Assembly (NCBI RefSeq): GCF_042678185.1
Contig: NZ_JBHUDQ010000013.1
Length of the DNA: 64,000 nt
From: Ramlibacter ginsenosidimutans
GTDB taxonomy: Bacteria; Pseudomonadota; Gammaproteobacteria; Burkholderiales; Burkholderiaceae_C
Reading direction: 5' to 3' (one strand)
Below the pieces are notes generated by a model. It had not been told where the DNA came from. It searched no databases and saw nothing but the letters and a program-made list of their open reading frames with translations. Shown one piece after another: positions 8,510-18,104 of this stretch. The stretch's first letter is position 1. The number at the start of each line of letters is the position of its first letter. The translations under genes and the position numbers were made by a program.

Positions 8510-9736
8510 TCATGCCTTGCTGAAGACCAGCGTTGCGTTCGTGCCGCCGAAGGCAAAGGAGTTGCTGATGGCGTGGCGCAGGCCCGGCCTGTGGACCCCT
8601 GAATGCAGGACGTGGTCCAGGCCAGCGCAGGCCGCGTCGATGTCTACGACGCCCTGGGTCGGAGGCAGGTCGCCCGTGCGCAGGGCCTGGATCGTCCACA
8701 CGGCCTCCAGGGCGCCGGCGGCACCGAGCAGGTGTCCGTGCGCCGCCTTGGTGGAGCTCAGCGCGAGCTTGGGCGCGGCTTCCTTCCAGACCGCGCGCAG
8801 CGCCTCGCATTCCACCGGATCGCCCGCCACCGTGGCTGTCCCGTGGGCATTGCAATACCCCACGTCCGCTGGCGTGAGCTCGCTCGCAGCCAGTGCAGCG
8901 CGCAGGGCCGCCACCTGCCCGCGAACTGCCGGGTTGGTGAGGTGGACGGCATCGCAGCGAACCGCGCTTCCCGCGAGCCACGCGTACGGCGCGCGCGCGC
9001 TCCGCTCCATGTCTCTTTCGCGTTCGAGCACGAGGAATGCGGAACCTTCACCGAGCACCAAGCCGCTGCGGTCACGCGAAAAGGGTCGGCAGCTGTGCTT
9101 GACGTCGTCTTCCTGTGGCGGCGCCAACGCCCTGAGTGCATGCCATGCCGCCAGGGCTCCGGGTACCAGGAGCGCCTCGGCACCGCCCGCGATCGCCATG
9201 TCCACCTCGCCGCGTCGCAACGCGTGTGCGGCTTCCGCGATGGCCACCGCACTCGAGGCGCAGGCCACCGCATACGTGAGCACCGGGCCGCGGATGTCCA
9301 TGTGCATTGCGATCACAGCCGCAGCGCCGTTGGCCATCCCCGCAGGGACGGTGAGTGGCGGAATTCTTCCGCCGGAGTGAAGCGCGGCATAGCCGTGATC
9401 CATCGTGCTTGCGCCACCCATTCCCGTGCCCACATAGACGCCTACCCGGTCCGGGTCATTCCAGCTGCCGCCCCCCGCATCGGCAAGCGCGGCTCTCGCT
9501 GCCATGAGCGCCATGTGGCTCACTCGTTCCGTCCCGACCTGCTGCAGCTTGTTCAGGACGGTAGATACGTCGAAGCTGGCCGACGCCACAGGCAGTGGAG
9601 GCAGGCCTGCGTTGTCGATGCGGCGGACCGCGCCGCCCCCCTCCAGGAGCACCCGCCACGCCGCCTCGACGTCGTTTCCCAGGGGGCTCACCAACCCCAT
9701 GCCGACGACACCCACACGATCGCTTTCCTGCCGCAT
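8510..9736 (-). CDS. beta-ketoacyl-ACP synthase (KAS II / FabF-like)
   Basis: 408-aa thiolase-fold condensing enzyme. The catalytic triad is intact: Cys159 in VACASSA, His298 in NAHGTAT and His333 in KAAHGHLLGAAG. The C-terminal NSFAFGGTNATLVF signature is complete. It condenses an acyl chain with malonyl-ACP. It differs from housekeeping FabF in context: it follows a dedicated acyl carrier protein by three bases and an alpha/beta hydrolase, as in small lipid or polyketide clusters. No chain-length factor, acyltransferase or dehydratase is seen nearby. A decayed relative of the same gene lies at 18774-18960. Confidence 0.9.
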   Translation of the reverse strand: MRQESDRVGVVGMGLVSPLGNDVEAAWRVLLEGGGAVRRIDNAGLPPLPVASASFDVSTVLNKLQQVGTERVSHMALMAARAALADAGGGSWNDPDRVGVYVGTGMGGASTMDHGYAALHSGGRIPPLTVPAGMANGAAAVIAMHMDIRGPVLTYAVACASSAVAIAEAAHALRRGEVDMAIAGGAEALLVPGALAAWHALRALAPPQEDDVKHSCRPFSRDRSGLVLGEGSAFLVLERERDMERSARAPYAWLAGSAVRCDAVHLTNPAVRGQVAALRAALAASELTPADVGYCNAHGTATVAGDPVECEALRAVWKEAAPKLALSSTKAAHGHLLGAAGALEAVWTIQALRTGDLPPTQGVVDIDAACAGLDHVLHSGVHRPGLRHAISNSFAFGGTNATLVFSKA

Positions 9737-9739
9737 CGC

Positions 9740-10012
9740 TCAGGCGGCCTTCGCGGCGCGGAGCTCGTCCAGCATGGATGCAAGCCCGCGCAGGCTCGTG
9801 ATCGTGGACATGGCCGTGTCCGGAACCTGCACGTGGAACTGGTCCTCGACCGCGAACATGAGCTCCGCCACGGTGAGGGAGTCGAGGTTGTACTGCGCGA
9901 ACGGAGCGTCGGGATCGATGCCCGCGGGCTCTATGTCGAACTGCGAATGAATGAGTTGCTTGAGAGCTTCGATGGTGTCCATGGGTGCTTGCGTGTGCGG
10001 CAGGCTGGGCAT
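9740..10012 (-). CDS. acyl carrier protein
   Basis: Small acidic four-helix carrier protein with the phosphopantetheine site DSL in YNLDSLTVAELMF. Two starts are possible. The ATG at 10012 overlaps the TAA of the upstream hydrolase (TAATG), suggesting coupled translation, and gives 90 aa. The internal ATG at 9982 (MDTIEAL) gives 80 aa, the usual ACP length. It carries the growing chain for the ketosynthase, whose gene starts three bases after its stop. It is distinct from the housekeeping AcpP, whose DSLD motif it does not match exactly. Confidence 0.88.
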   Translation of the reverse strand: MPSLPHTQAPMDTIEALKQLIHSQFDIEPAGIDPDAPFAQYNLDSLTVAELMFAVEDQFHVQVPDTAMSTITSLRGLASMLDELRAAKAA

Positions 10013-10866
10013 TAGCCGACCGCCGATTGGGTGCGAACGCCCGCCGCGAGGCACGCGCGGGCGTGGCGCGCCAGGCGGTCGGCGACCTGCTGCCGGTCAT
10101 TGTCGGCCGTGATCATGTGATAGCTGTCTTCCAGCACGACCAATTCCAGAAGTCTGGTGGGAAACCGCGAAACGACCTTCTGGACGCTCGCAAGGCTGCA
10201 AATCTCGTCCTCGCGGGCATGAAGAACGAGCGTGGGAACACTCAGGTCCTTGAACCAGGTGTTCGCCTCGCGCGAGATACGCTCGCTTTCCCGTACCGCG
10301 TGCAGCGATATCTGCGCCGGACCGGCAAGCGTGGCTTCGCCCCCATCCATCTGCTGACGCACCCACTGGCGAAGCCGCTCGTTCTTCAGGCCATACGGGG
10401 GCCGCTCCCTCATGAAGAAATGGTCCTCCAAACGCAGCAGATACGCAAGCCTGCGCAAGCCGTACCACCAGGGCAGGGCCCACCCGTCATAGGCAAGCAG
10501 CGGCGACAGCAACGCCAGGCCGCAGATGGGGCCCGCCGCTTCACGCGCGGCGACGCCCAACGCGAGCACCGCACCCGTGCACAGGCCGCCGAGCACCACG
10601 GGCCCATGTCTTTGGGCGATCCGGTCCACCACGTCGCACGACGCGTCCAGCCAATCCTGCCAGCGCGCCGCGTGCGGCGGCGAGGCGTGGCTGTACCCGT
10701 TGATCGTCGGTGTGTGCAGCACAATGCCCTCGCGCTGAAGGGGGCGCGCCAGCAAACCAAATTCCTTCGGGGAGCTGGCGAGACCGTGCAACAGCACGAG
10801 GTGAGCGGGGTCCGAGGAGCGTGTAACTTGCCCTTCGGGAGCGGGCGCGAAGGCTGGCTGGATCAC
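10012..10866 (-). CDS. alpha/beta hydrolase with cysteine in the nucleophile elbow
   Basis: Alpha/beta-hydrolase of about 284 aa. The oxyanion region is LVLLHGLASSP. The nucleophile elbow reads GGLCTGAVLALG, so the usual serine of GxSxG is a cysteine. An aspartate (HAREDEI) and a histidine (EDSYHMI) complete the triad. The start is uncertain: no ATG lies near the domain, and I chose GTG at 10866; the frame stays open upstream to 11232. It is the first gene of the hydrolase-ACP-ketosynthase run and its stop overlaps the ACP start. It could act as a thioesterase or acyltransferase on the ACP-bound chain (inference). Confidence 0.8.
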   Translation of the reverse strand: MIQPAFAPAPEGQVTRSSDPAHLVLLHGLASSPKEFGLLARPLQREGIVLHTPTINGYSHASPPHAARWQDWLDASCDVVDRIAQRHGPVVLGGLCTGAVLALGVAAREAAGPICGLALLSPLLAYDGWALPWWYGLRRLAYLLRLEDHFFMRERPPYGLKNERLRQWVRQQMDGGEATLAGPAQISLHAVRESERISREANTWFKDLSVPTLVLHAREDEICSLASVQKVVSRFPTRLLELVVLEDSYHMITADNDRQQVADRLARHARACLAAGVRTQSAVG

Positions 10867-11174
10867 CAGAGGTTCCGGGAGAAAGACGAGGAATGTTACC
10901 TCGAAGCATCGGCAAGTTCCGGGTGGTGCATCGAGCAGGCGAGTGGCCGGCAGGTCAAAGCCTGGATCGGGCAGTGATCGATCACCCGGGCCGATCGAGT
11001 AGGTGCCATGGCCTATCGCTTCTCCGGTGGACACGGTGCGTCGCACCTGACCATCGGGATGATTTCGCCCAGCGCCGCCATCAAGCTGCCGCACGTCCCC
11101 ACAAGGGCGATGACCCGTCCTCGCTTGCCCGCGCGCGCCTGCAGCCCGGCGCAGCCGCCGGGCCGCAGCTGCCA
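10867..11174. other. gap without convincing gene
   Basis: The region between the hydrolase start and the porin stop. Open frames continue from neighbours but show no protein family. No terminator with a T run was found downstream of the porin. Confidence 0.4.
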
Positions 11175-12737
11175 TCAGAACTGGTACTTCATCCCCACGC
11201 TCACCCCCTGCAGGTGGCCGCCCGCCCAGCACTTGGGCGCGCCGCCGTTCGGATCGAACCCGGAGCTGTCGGGGTTGCTCGCATCATGGCAATCCGTGGT
11301 CACGGACCGGCCGCCTGCACCCAGGTCGTAGTGCGCGTCGGGATGGTTGATGGTGGTGGCGTAGTCCACGTACCAGCTGAAGTTCTCGTCCACCTTGTGC
11401 TTCCAGGCGAGCGTGAACATGTTGGCGGAGTTGTCCGGATTGGCGCCGCCGTCGGTGTTGTGCGTCCCCGGATCGCCGGGCGTCTTGTTCGCGTGCGCCC
11501 AGCCGAAGTGCAGGCTGTCCTTCGCATTCAGGGCCTGGCTCACGGCCAGCCACGTGCCACTGCGCGAGCGCTCGTTCTGGAAGGCGAGGTAGTCCGGCAC
11601 GTTGCGCTTCATGTTCTCGTAGATGCCGCTGATCGTGGTGCTGCCGAAGTGGTACTGGGCGCCCACCTTGGCCGCGCGTTCGTCAGCCACGTCGTTCGGG
11701 TCAAAGGCGGCGAGGTCACCCGTGCGATTCACCTTGCTGTGGTGCTCGTACGCGGCAGTGAGGTACAGCGGTCCGAAGTGATACCCCGCGCTCAGGCTGT
11801 AGGCCGTGCCGAAGGCGCCGTCGTTGCAGGCCACGGGCCCTCCGCCGCTGCCGGGAACGTTGCCGCCCGCGCAGTCGCCTTCACCCGCCGCCAGGTTGCT
11901 GTTGTCGTAGGCACGGTTCTGCCCGGGCGAGACGAGCGCGTTGAAGCTGAAGCCGCCCCAGGACGGCGACTCGTACCAGAGCGCATGGTCGAAGCGGGTT
12001 CCGAATTCCACGCGGTTGTCGCCGCCCGTGTTGCCCATGATGACCGAGTAGTCGCCCCACATCCCGGAGAACGGGTTCATGATGTTGGTCGACGTCTTGT
12101 ACGGCGCATCGGTCTTGCCGATCTTGACGGCGCCCCACGGCGCCGACGCGAGGCCGATGAAGCTGTTGCGCGAGGTCAGGCCGCCCTTGACTGCGCTGCT
12201 CGTGTTGCTGTTGCTGGCGCCGGTGCCCGACGTGGCGGACACGTCGATCTGCGTCTCCAGCTGCCACACGAAATGGGCCGGGTAGTCACCCAGCGACTGG
12301 AAGCCCCGCAGTCCCACGTACGAGATGTTGCTGGAGATGTCCCACATCCAGCCGCCATTGCCGGCGGGCGTGCTGCCGTCCGACGCAACCTTCCCGTTGA
12401 TGCCCTTGGTCGCCGAATCGAGGGACAGATCGAGATTTCCGTACGCAGTGATCTCGCCTCCACGCGTAAGGAAGGTCATGCCTTTGCCTGCCTTTCGCTG
12501 CAGGAACTCGCCGCCGCCGGCGGCTGCCGGAGCCGCCGGTGCGGGAGCGGCGCTTGCCTGCTGCTTGGACATCTGGTCCATCTGCGCCTTGAGCGCCTCG
12601 ATCTGCTGCTGCATCGCGTCGATCTGCCGGCGCATGTCCTCCGTCGTTTGCGCGTGTGCGGGTCGTGCCGCCATGCCCGTTCCGAGCAGGAGGGCGCATG
12701 CCATGCTGACTGCCGTGAGTTTCACGTTTGTCTCCAT
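11175..12737 (-). CDS. outer-membrane porin
   Basis: 520-aa protein starting at ATG 12737 with a clear signal peptide ending ARPAHAQ. It is followed by a short coiled coil (about 30-65, heptads of Met/Gln/Leu) that probably trimerises or binds peptidoglycan, then an Ala/Pro linker. The rest is a beta-barrel with alternating aromatic residues, ending MKYQF with the terminal phenylalanine needed for BAM assembly. It fits the Burkholderiales Gram-negative porin group, and the barrel has YGNLDLSLD near the start as in that group. Solute specificity cannot be predicted. It is a single-gene unit. Confidence 0.9.
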   Translation of the reverse strand: METNVKLTAVSMACALLLGTGMAARPAHAQTTEDMRRQIDAMQQQIEALKAQMDQMSKQQASAAPAPAAPAAAGGGEFLQRKAGKGMTFLTRGGEITAYGNLDLSLDSATKGINGKVASDGSTPAGNGGWMWDISSNISYVGLRGFQSLGDYPAHFVWQLETQIDVSATSGTGASNSNTSSAVKGGLTSRNSFIGLASAPWGAVKIGKTDAPYKTSTNIMNPFSGMWGDYSVIMGNTGGDNRVEFGTRFDHALWYESPSWGGFSFNALVSPGQNRAYDNSNLAAGEGDCAGGNVPGSGGGPVACNDGAFGTAYSLSAGYHFGPLYLTAAYEHHSKVNRTGDLAAFDPNDVADERAAKVGAQYHFGSTTISGIYENMKRNVPDYLAFQNERSRSGTWLAVSQALNAKDSLHFGWAHANKTPGDPGTHNTDGGANPDNSANMFTLAWKHKVDENFSWYVDYATTINHPDAHYDLGAGGRSVTTDCHDASNPDSSGFDPNGGAPKCWAGGHLQGVSVGMKYQF

Positions 12738-13464
12738 TGCGAGGTTGGTGTTGAGAAACTTCGGGCGCGCCGAGGGCGCGACCCGCAGCGGGTGTACTTT
12801 TGCGAACGAGTCGCCCCGCTTGATCGCGGTCAAGATTTGCACAAACACACCGCGTTCGAGGGAAAGCCCGGGCAGCGCCGCAGGCTTCGCGTCAGCGGCG
12901 AGTCAGTGCGCGATCAGGAAGCCGCCGAGACCCTGCAAAGTTGATGCGCGCGAAATGCGCTGCGTCACTGTTTGCGTGGAGACGTGTTGCAGTAAGGCGA
13001 AGGTTTTGCGTTCCCGCGTACGCCGCCGGTAACGCTACCGGCCATCGGGGGATCGTCTGTCCCCCCGCTGCACCGTCGGACCGATCGCCGTTCGTAAAGG
13101 ATCCGGAATGACGCAGGGATCCGCGGATCCCGCGCACAGCCGCTCGGGACTGATGGACGCGGCCAGCCATGAGCGCGTCGTCACGCCGGGCTTGTGATCG
13201 CCGCCGCTGCGTTCGGTGTCACCGGCGGCAACTGCGCCACCATCACCTGGCCCTAGGTAGAGAAAGCCGGCACGCGCGCCGCCGGCTCGGTGCGGTGGAC
13301 ACCACAGCTCGTGGTTCATCCGCCCCGTGGCGTGCCCCTTTCAGCAGCAAGACATAAAGCGGCGTCGGCGCGGCACGGCCACTTCGGCATCGATGAAAGC
13401 GGCGGATGGGACGCCGTCGGAGTGGCACATCGACCGCGATCGCCACCACGCGAGCTGCATGTGC
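12738..13464. other. gap; holds repeat copy B
   Basis: Porin leader and intergenic DNA. Apart from the repeat at 13217-13359, no gene, RNA or terminator is convincing. Confidence 0.4.
13217..13359. repeat. intergenic repeat of about 143 bp, copy B
   Basis: Same orientation as the copy at 6448-6591. It shares the block starting TCACCGGCGGC and the core around GGTAGAGAAAG. It lies between the porin and the DUF1232 gene. Confidence 0.65.
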
Positions 13465-13824
13465 TCAAGTGGGACACCGAGGGCCGGCGGCGGCCCCTCT
13501 TTGTTGCGCGGCGGAGTCCAGGCAACCATGCTGCATGGTCGCTGGCGTGCTCGTCTGGATTTGGGTCGTGTTCCGCGCATGCCCGTCGCGCAGGTGCGGC
13601 GGCAGCATGCGCACCAGCCAGTGGACTGCAAGCGGCACCAACATGAGGTCGTCCACGAGTCCGAGCATCGGGATCGCGAAATTCAGCGGCGACAAGGCGA
13701 AGACGAGCAGCAGCAAGGACGCAGGCAACAGCCAGGCCGGGCGTTGCTGTGCGCGAAGCGCCCACCACAGGATGCGCAAATCCTCGCGGCTGATGCGCCA
13801 GAACAGAACGAGCAGACGACTCAC
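13465..13824 (-). CDS. DUF1232 (YkvA-like) membrane protein
   Basis: 119-aa protein with a GTG start at 13824 preceded by GGAGG at six bases. The DUF1232 core is recognisable: paired hydrophobic segments around LLVFALSPLNFAIPMLGLVDDLMLVPL, with the conserved SP-N and GLVDD pattern of this small integral-membrane family. The C-terminal 40 residues are polar and low in pattern. The family function is unknown. No operon partner is seen. Confidence 0.8.
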   Translation of the reverse strand: MSRLLVLFWRISREDLRILWWALRAQQRPAWLLPASLLLLVFALSPLNFAIPMLGLVDDLMLVPLAVHWLVRMLPPHLRDGHARNTTQIQTSTPATMQHGCLDSAAQQRGAAAGPRCPT

Positions 13825-14050
13825 GCGAAACCTCCGGTGCAGGAAAGACAAGGCCGGTAGCTGTTGCGCATCTGTTCCCATTCAAGAGGCCGCCGGGCGC
13901 AGATGCATGACAGCAGGCGAGGGCGTGAAAAGTTGCAGGTTCGCGGGAGGTTGCCGGGCTGCTCGCCGATTGGCGGTCAGTCTCAGAACAGGGTCGTTGC
14001 CCTAAGTCATCAGCTGTCATCGCAATGCGGATGCACGGCGTTTCCTTCGC

Positions 14051-15616
14051 ATGGATCTTCGCATGGATGCAATCGGGTTCAGCCGGCGACAACTCCTGAC
14101 CGCTGGCGCTGGGGCAGCCCTGCTCGCCGGGTGCGCGACAGGCGTTCGCCGTGGCTCGACGGATAGCGCGCAGGCGCCGGACGAAGCGAGCGCAATCGCG
14201 ACGCGACTCGATCGCATCACCTGGGGCGTGAACGAGGCGGAGGTGAGCGCAGCACGCCGTGTCGGCTTCGTCCCTTACCTTGACGGCCAGCTGAATGCGT
14301 CGATCGGTCCTCCGCTGGCGGGTGATCTTCAGGATCGCATTGAGCGCATGACAATCAGCGGCACCACCTTGCAAGCGCTCGTGCTGCGGATGGAGGAGCA
14401 GCGCAAGGCAGCCGATGCGGTGGTCGGCGACGACGCGAAGAAGGCAGCGCAGCAGGCTTACCAGCAGCAGATGAACCAGTTGGCGCACGAGGCGGCGTCA
14501 CGCCACCTGCTGCGGGCACTCTACTCTCCGCACCAGGTGCTCGAGCGCATGACATGGTTCTGGCTGAATCACTTCAGCGTGCACCAGTACAAGAGCAACC
14601 TGCGCGCGATGGTCGCCGATTACGACGACACGATCCGCAGCCGCGCGCTCGGCCGGTTCAGGGACCTGGTGGGCGCGGTCGTCCATCATCCGGCGATGCT
14701 GCGCTACCTGGACAACGAGCAGAACGCAGTCGGCCACATCAACGAGAACCATGCGCGCGAATTGATGGAGCTTCACACCCTGGGTGTCGATGCGGGCTAC
14801 ACGCAGGCGGATGTGCAGGAACTCGCGCGTGTGCTGACCGGTGTGGGCGTGAACCTGTCCGGCTCGGCGCCCAAGGTCCGGCGCGAGCTGCAAGCGTTTT
14901 ACGTCCGTGACGGACTCTTCGAGTTCAACCCGAACCGGCATGACTTCGGGCCCAAGCGCCTGCTTGGCCAGCCGATCGCTGCGCAAGGGCTCGCCGAACT
15001 GGACGAAGCGCTCGACCGCCTCTGCCGTCATCCGGTCGCTGCCACGTTCATCTGCCGCAAGCTCGCGGGCTACTGGATGTCCGATGACCCGCCGCCCGCG
15101 GTGGTCGCGGCGATGGTGCGAACCTTCCGTGAGAGCGACGGGCAGATCGCACGGGTGCTGGAAGTGCTGTTCAACGCCGAAGGCTTCTGGCGCGCGCACA
15201 AGTTCAAGGACCCGATGCGCTACGTCACTTCGGCGATCCGCGCGGCGTACGACCGGCGCGCGATCCTGAACACGCAACCTGTCCTCGGCTGGCTCGCTCG
15301 CCTGGGCGAGCCTCTGTATGGGCGCCAGACTCCGGATGGCTACCCGCTCGACTCGCGGGCCTGGAGCAGCGCGGGCCAGATGGCGACGCGCTTCGAGATC
15401 TCGCGCGCGATCGGTTCGGCCAGCGCGGGGCTGTTCCGTCCAGACGAACCCGGAGCGCGGGACGTGCCCGCGTTTCCGCAGCTCGCCACGCCGCTGTACT
15501 ACGAATGGCGCGAGAAGACCCTCGGTGCGGCCACGCGCACGGCCCTGGGGCAGGCCGCATCGCCGCAGGAGTGGAACACCTTCCTGCTCGCCTCACCGGA
15601 ATTCATGCAGGGTTGA
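14051..15616 (+). CDS. DUF1800 protein with lipobox-like signal
   Basis: 521 aa. The N-terminus has FSRRQLL, a twin-arginine motif, followed by a hydrophobic stretch and LAGCAT, a lipobox-like cysteine, so it is probably exported as a lipoprotein. DUF1800 signature elements are present: TWFWLNHFSVH, NENHARELMELHTLGVD and a C-terminal AxEF-like end. An in-frame ATG at 14063 would shorten the leader by four residues. The next gene (15621) is DUF1501 at a four-base gap. The DUF1800-DUF1501 pair is widely conserved in Proteobacteria; its function is unknown, with links suggested to secretion or cell-surface material. Confidence 0.88.
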   Translation: MDLRMDAIGFSRRQLLTAGAGAALLAGCATGVRRGSTDSAQAPDEASAIATRLDRITWGVNEAEVSAARRVGFVPYLDGQLNASIGPPLAGDLQDRIERMTISGTTLQALVLRMEEQRKAADAVVGDDAKKAAQQAYQQQMNQLAHEAASRHLLRALYSPHQVLERMTWFWLNHFSVHQYKSNLRAMVADYDDTIRSRALGRFRDLVGAVVHHPAMLRYLDNEQNAVGHINENHARELMELHTLGVDAGYTQADVQELARVLTGVGVNLSGSAPKVRRELQAFYVRDGLFEFNPNRHDFGPKRLLGQPIAAQGLAELDEALDRLCRHPVAATFICRKLAGYWMSDDPPPAVVAAMVRTFRESDGQIARVLEVLFNAEGFWRAHKFKDPMRYVTSAIRAAYDRRAILNTQPVLGWLARLGEPLYGRQTPDGYPLDSRAWSSAGQMATRFEISRAIGSASAGLFRPDEPGARDVPAFPQLATPLYYEWREKTLGAATRTALGQAASPQEWNTFLLASPEFMQG

Positions 15617-15620
15617 TGCA

Positions 15621-16802
15621 ATGAAAAGACGCGCCTTCGCCGTCATCGCGGCCGCTGCCCCCCTGGCGTCGCTGTCCGGCCGCTTGTTCGCCGCACCGGC
15701 GGCGCAGTCGCGCTTTCTCCTGGTCTTCCTGCGGGGTGGCTACGACGCGGCGAGCCTGCTCGTGCCGCACGCAAGCAGCTTCTACTACGAGGTGCGCCCG
15801 AACATCGCCATCGGCAGACCCTCGGCGGAAGCCGCGAGTGCGATCGGCCTCGATGGAGCCTGGGGCCTCCACCCCGCGCTGCGCGACAGCCTGGGACCGA
15901 TGCTCGCCAGGCGCGAGCTCGCATTCGTGCCGTTCGCGGGTACCGAGGACCTCTCGCGCAGTCATTTCCAGACGCAAGACTCCATCGAGCTGGGGCAACC
16001 CCTCTCCGCGCGCCGCGACTATCGGTCCGGCTTCATGGGACGGCTCGCGCAGGCGCTGGCCGGCAGCGCACCGATCGCATTCACCGACCAGCTCCCGCTC
16101 GCGTTCCAAGGATCGACCCCGGTTCCGAACGTTTCCCTGCGCTCCGTCGGCAAGCCCGGCCTCGATGCGCGCCAGAGCGCCGTCATCGAGTCCATGTATC
16201 GCGGCACTCCCTGGGCCCACCAGGTCGCCGAAGGGTTTGCAGTGCGCGACGACGTGGCGCGGGAGCTTGTTGCGGAAATGGAGGCGGCCAGCCGCAACGC
16301 CATCAGCGCGAAGGGCTTCGAGCTGGAAGCGCGCCGCATCGCGCATCTCATGCGCGAGAGGTATACGCTCGGCTTCGTGGATGTAGGCGGCTGGGACACG
16401 CACGTCGGCCAGGGGGCCGCGACAGGCTACCTGGCGAGCCGCTTCGAGGAACTCGGGCGCGGACTCGCGGCCTTCGCACAGGAGATGGGCACCGCATGGG
16501 CGCAGACGACGGTCGTCGTGGTGAGTGAGTTCGGCCGCACGTTCCGGGAGAACGGGAACCGGGGCACGGACCACGGGCACGGGGGCGTGATGTGGGTGCT
16601 GGGCGGTGCCACCAAGCCCGTGATCGCCGGAGACCAGGTGGAGCTGTCCTCGTCCACGCTGTTCCAGAATCGCGATTGGCGCGTCCTCAACGACTACCGG
16701 GCGGTGCTCTCGGGCATCTTCGCCACGCAATTCGGGATGGGCCCGGCCACGCTGGAGAAAGTGTTCCCGGGTGTCGCGCCCAAGGCGCTCCACCTCGCCT
16801 GA
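15621..16802 (+). CDS. DUF1501 protein, Tat-type signal
   Basis: 393 aa starting MKRRAFAVIAAAAPLA, a signal peptide. DUF1501 is related to the alkaline phosphatase/sulfatase fold; the conserved segments are FLRGGYDAASLLVP near the start, HFQTQDSIE, FVDVGGWDTHVGQ, VVVSEFGRTFREN and GTDHGHGGVMW. The histidine/aspartate pattern is intact, so a metal site is likely. It lies four bases after the DUF1800 stop and the two are surely one operon. Confidence 0.9.
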   Translation: MKRRAFAVIAAAAPLASLSGRLFAAPAAQSRFLLVFLRGGYDAASLLVPHASSFYYEVRPNIAIGRPSAEAASAIGLDGAWGLHPALRDSLGPMLARRELAFVPFAGTEDLSRSHFQTQDSIELGQPLSARRDYRSGFMGRLAQALAGSAPIAFTDQLPLAFQGSTPVPNVSLRSVGKPGLDARQSAVIESMYRGTPWAHQVAEGFAVRDDVARELVAEMEAASRNAISAKGFELEARRIAHLMRERYTLGFVDVGGWDTHVGQGAATGYLASRFEELGRGLAAFAQEMGTAWAQTTVVVVSEFGRTFRENGNRGTDHGHGGVMWVLGGATKPVIAGDQVELSSSTLFQNRDWRVLNDYRAVLSGIFATQFGMGPATLEKVFPGVAPKALHLA

Positions 16803-16867
16803 GCCGGCCTTGAACTCCGACTTTTCGACGTCACATGCACCGCACAGCGAACCCGGAGCCGTTTCAG

Positions 16868-17818
16868 ATGCGAACCCCCCGAGTCCTTGAATTGTTCCTC
16901 AGCCTGCTGCTGGCCCTTGTCGCTTTCGCCGTGCATGCGCAGCCGGCCCACGAACCCACCGTCGACGAGATTTACCAAGCTGCCGAACACGGCGACCTGG
17001 TCGGAGCGCGCAGCATGGTCGACCAGGTCCTGGCAAAGCATCCAAACAGCGCGAAGGCGCACTACGTCAAGGCGGAGGTCGCCGCGCGGCAGCATGAAGC
17101 CGCGCTCGCGCGCGGCGAGCTGCAAGCCGCGGAAACGCTCGCTCCCGGCTTGCCGTTCGCCAGGCCCGATGCGGTCAGCGCACTGCGCGCGCAGCTCGGT
17201 CGTCCGTCACGGCATGCCGTCACGCCGGTGCCTGACGATGCGCTCCGGCAGCCCGCACACGCGGGACGAAGCGGCTTTCCTGTCGGCGGCTTTGTCGCGC
17301 TGGTCCTGATCTTCATCGTGGCAATGACGTTCGTTCGCTCCCGCTTGAGCGCGGCTGCCGCGCCCACCGCCTCTGTCTATCCGCCCCAGCGCCCGGACGA
17401 AGCATTCGGCCGTTACGACGCACCGCACGCAGGCTACCCCTCAGGGGCTTACCAGCCAGGTGCTTATCCGCCTGGCGCGTATTCGGCAACGCCAGCGCCA
17501 TCTCTTGGGTCGACGCTGGGCCACGGGCTGGCGACGGGCCTGGCCGTCGGTGCCGGTGTAGTGGCGGCGGAGGAGATCGGCCACCGCATCTTCGATCACC
17601 AAGGGGGCGCCCTTCATGCACCGGCGGCAGCCCCGGGCGCTTGGGGCGAAAACTCCCCGCTGGCACGAGACGCGGGGATCGATGCCCTACGAGGTGGCGC
17701 GGATCCGAACCCCGACATGGGCGGGCGGGACTTCGGCATTGCGGACCACGGCGGCTGGGAAGATGCGGGGGGAGGGGACTTCGGCGTGGAAAATGGCAGC
17801 GACGACTGGAACACCTGA
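16868..17818 (+). CDS. exported TPR-type protein with C-terminal glycine/alanine tail
   Basis: 316 aa from the ATG at 16868; an upstream ATG at 16835 is possible. A signal peptide ends near AVHAQ. Residues 30-110 form two TPR-like helical hairpins (VDEIYQAAEHGDLVGARSM). A single membrane helix (GGFVALVLIFIVAMTFV) follows near 145, then a Tyr/Pro/Gly-rich segment, a glycine-rich hydrophobic stretch (LGHGLATGLAVGAGVV) and an acidic tail with GGGDF. The role is unknown. It starts 65 bp after the DUF1501 stop and could be cotranscribed. Confidence 0.75.
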   Translation: MRTPRVLELFLSLLLALVAFAVHAQPAHEPTVDEIYQAAEHGDLVGARSMVDQVLAKHPNSAKAHYVKAEVAARQHEAALARGELQAAETLAPGLPFARPDAVSALRAQLGRPSRHAVTPVPDDALRQPAHAGRSGFPVGGFVALVLIFIVAMTFVRSRLSAAAAPTASVYPPQRPDEAFGRYDAPHAGYPSGAYQPGAYPPGAYSATPAPSLGSTLGHGLATGLAVGAGVVAAEEIGHRIFDHQGGALHAPAAAPGAWGENSPLARDAGIDALRGGADPNPDMGGRDFGIADHGGWEDAGGGDFGVENGSDDWNT

Positions 17819-18104
17819 AGGCCAGCATTCCAGGGTGCGCATGGCGCCGATTCGGCAAGCTCACCGCGGCGGAAAGGACCCCAGAATGCATCGCGCCGGG
17901 AGTCTTCCCCCCAGGATGTGCTGAGCCGTCCCTGAGGCTGGCTCGTCGCTCGTTCAATCAACAGCGCCGAGGCAGCAGAGCGTCTCCTGCCCTGGCAACA
18001 CTGAACTTCAGAAGCCCGCCGTGTGCGGGCCCCCGCACGCGCTTGGCGCATGTTCCTGCGTCGGCTGCCAATGGGCCGGCCGCGCGCACTGCATCGCGCC
18101 AGGG
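17819..18104. other. gap without convincing gene
   Basis: Convergent region between the TPR gene and the CsbD-like gene; nothing recognisable seen. Confidence 0.4.

Noticed and set aside
10541..10915. 124-aa alternative frame starting MPMLRGNIP with an ATG near the hydrolase start
   Set aside because: It is out of frame with the clear hydrolase domain and is a shadow ORF.
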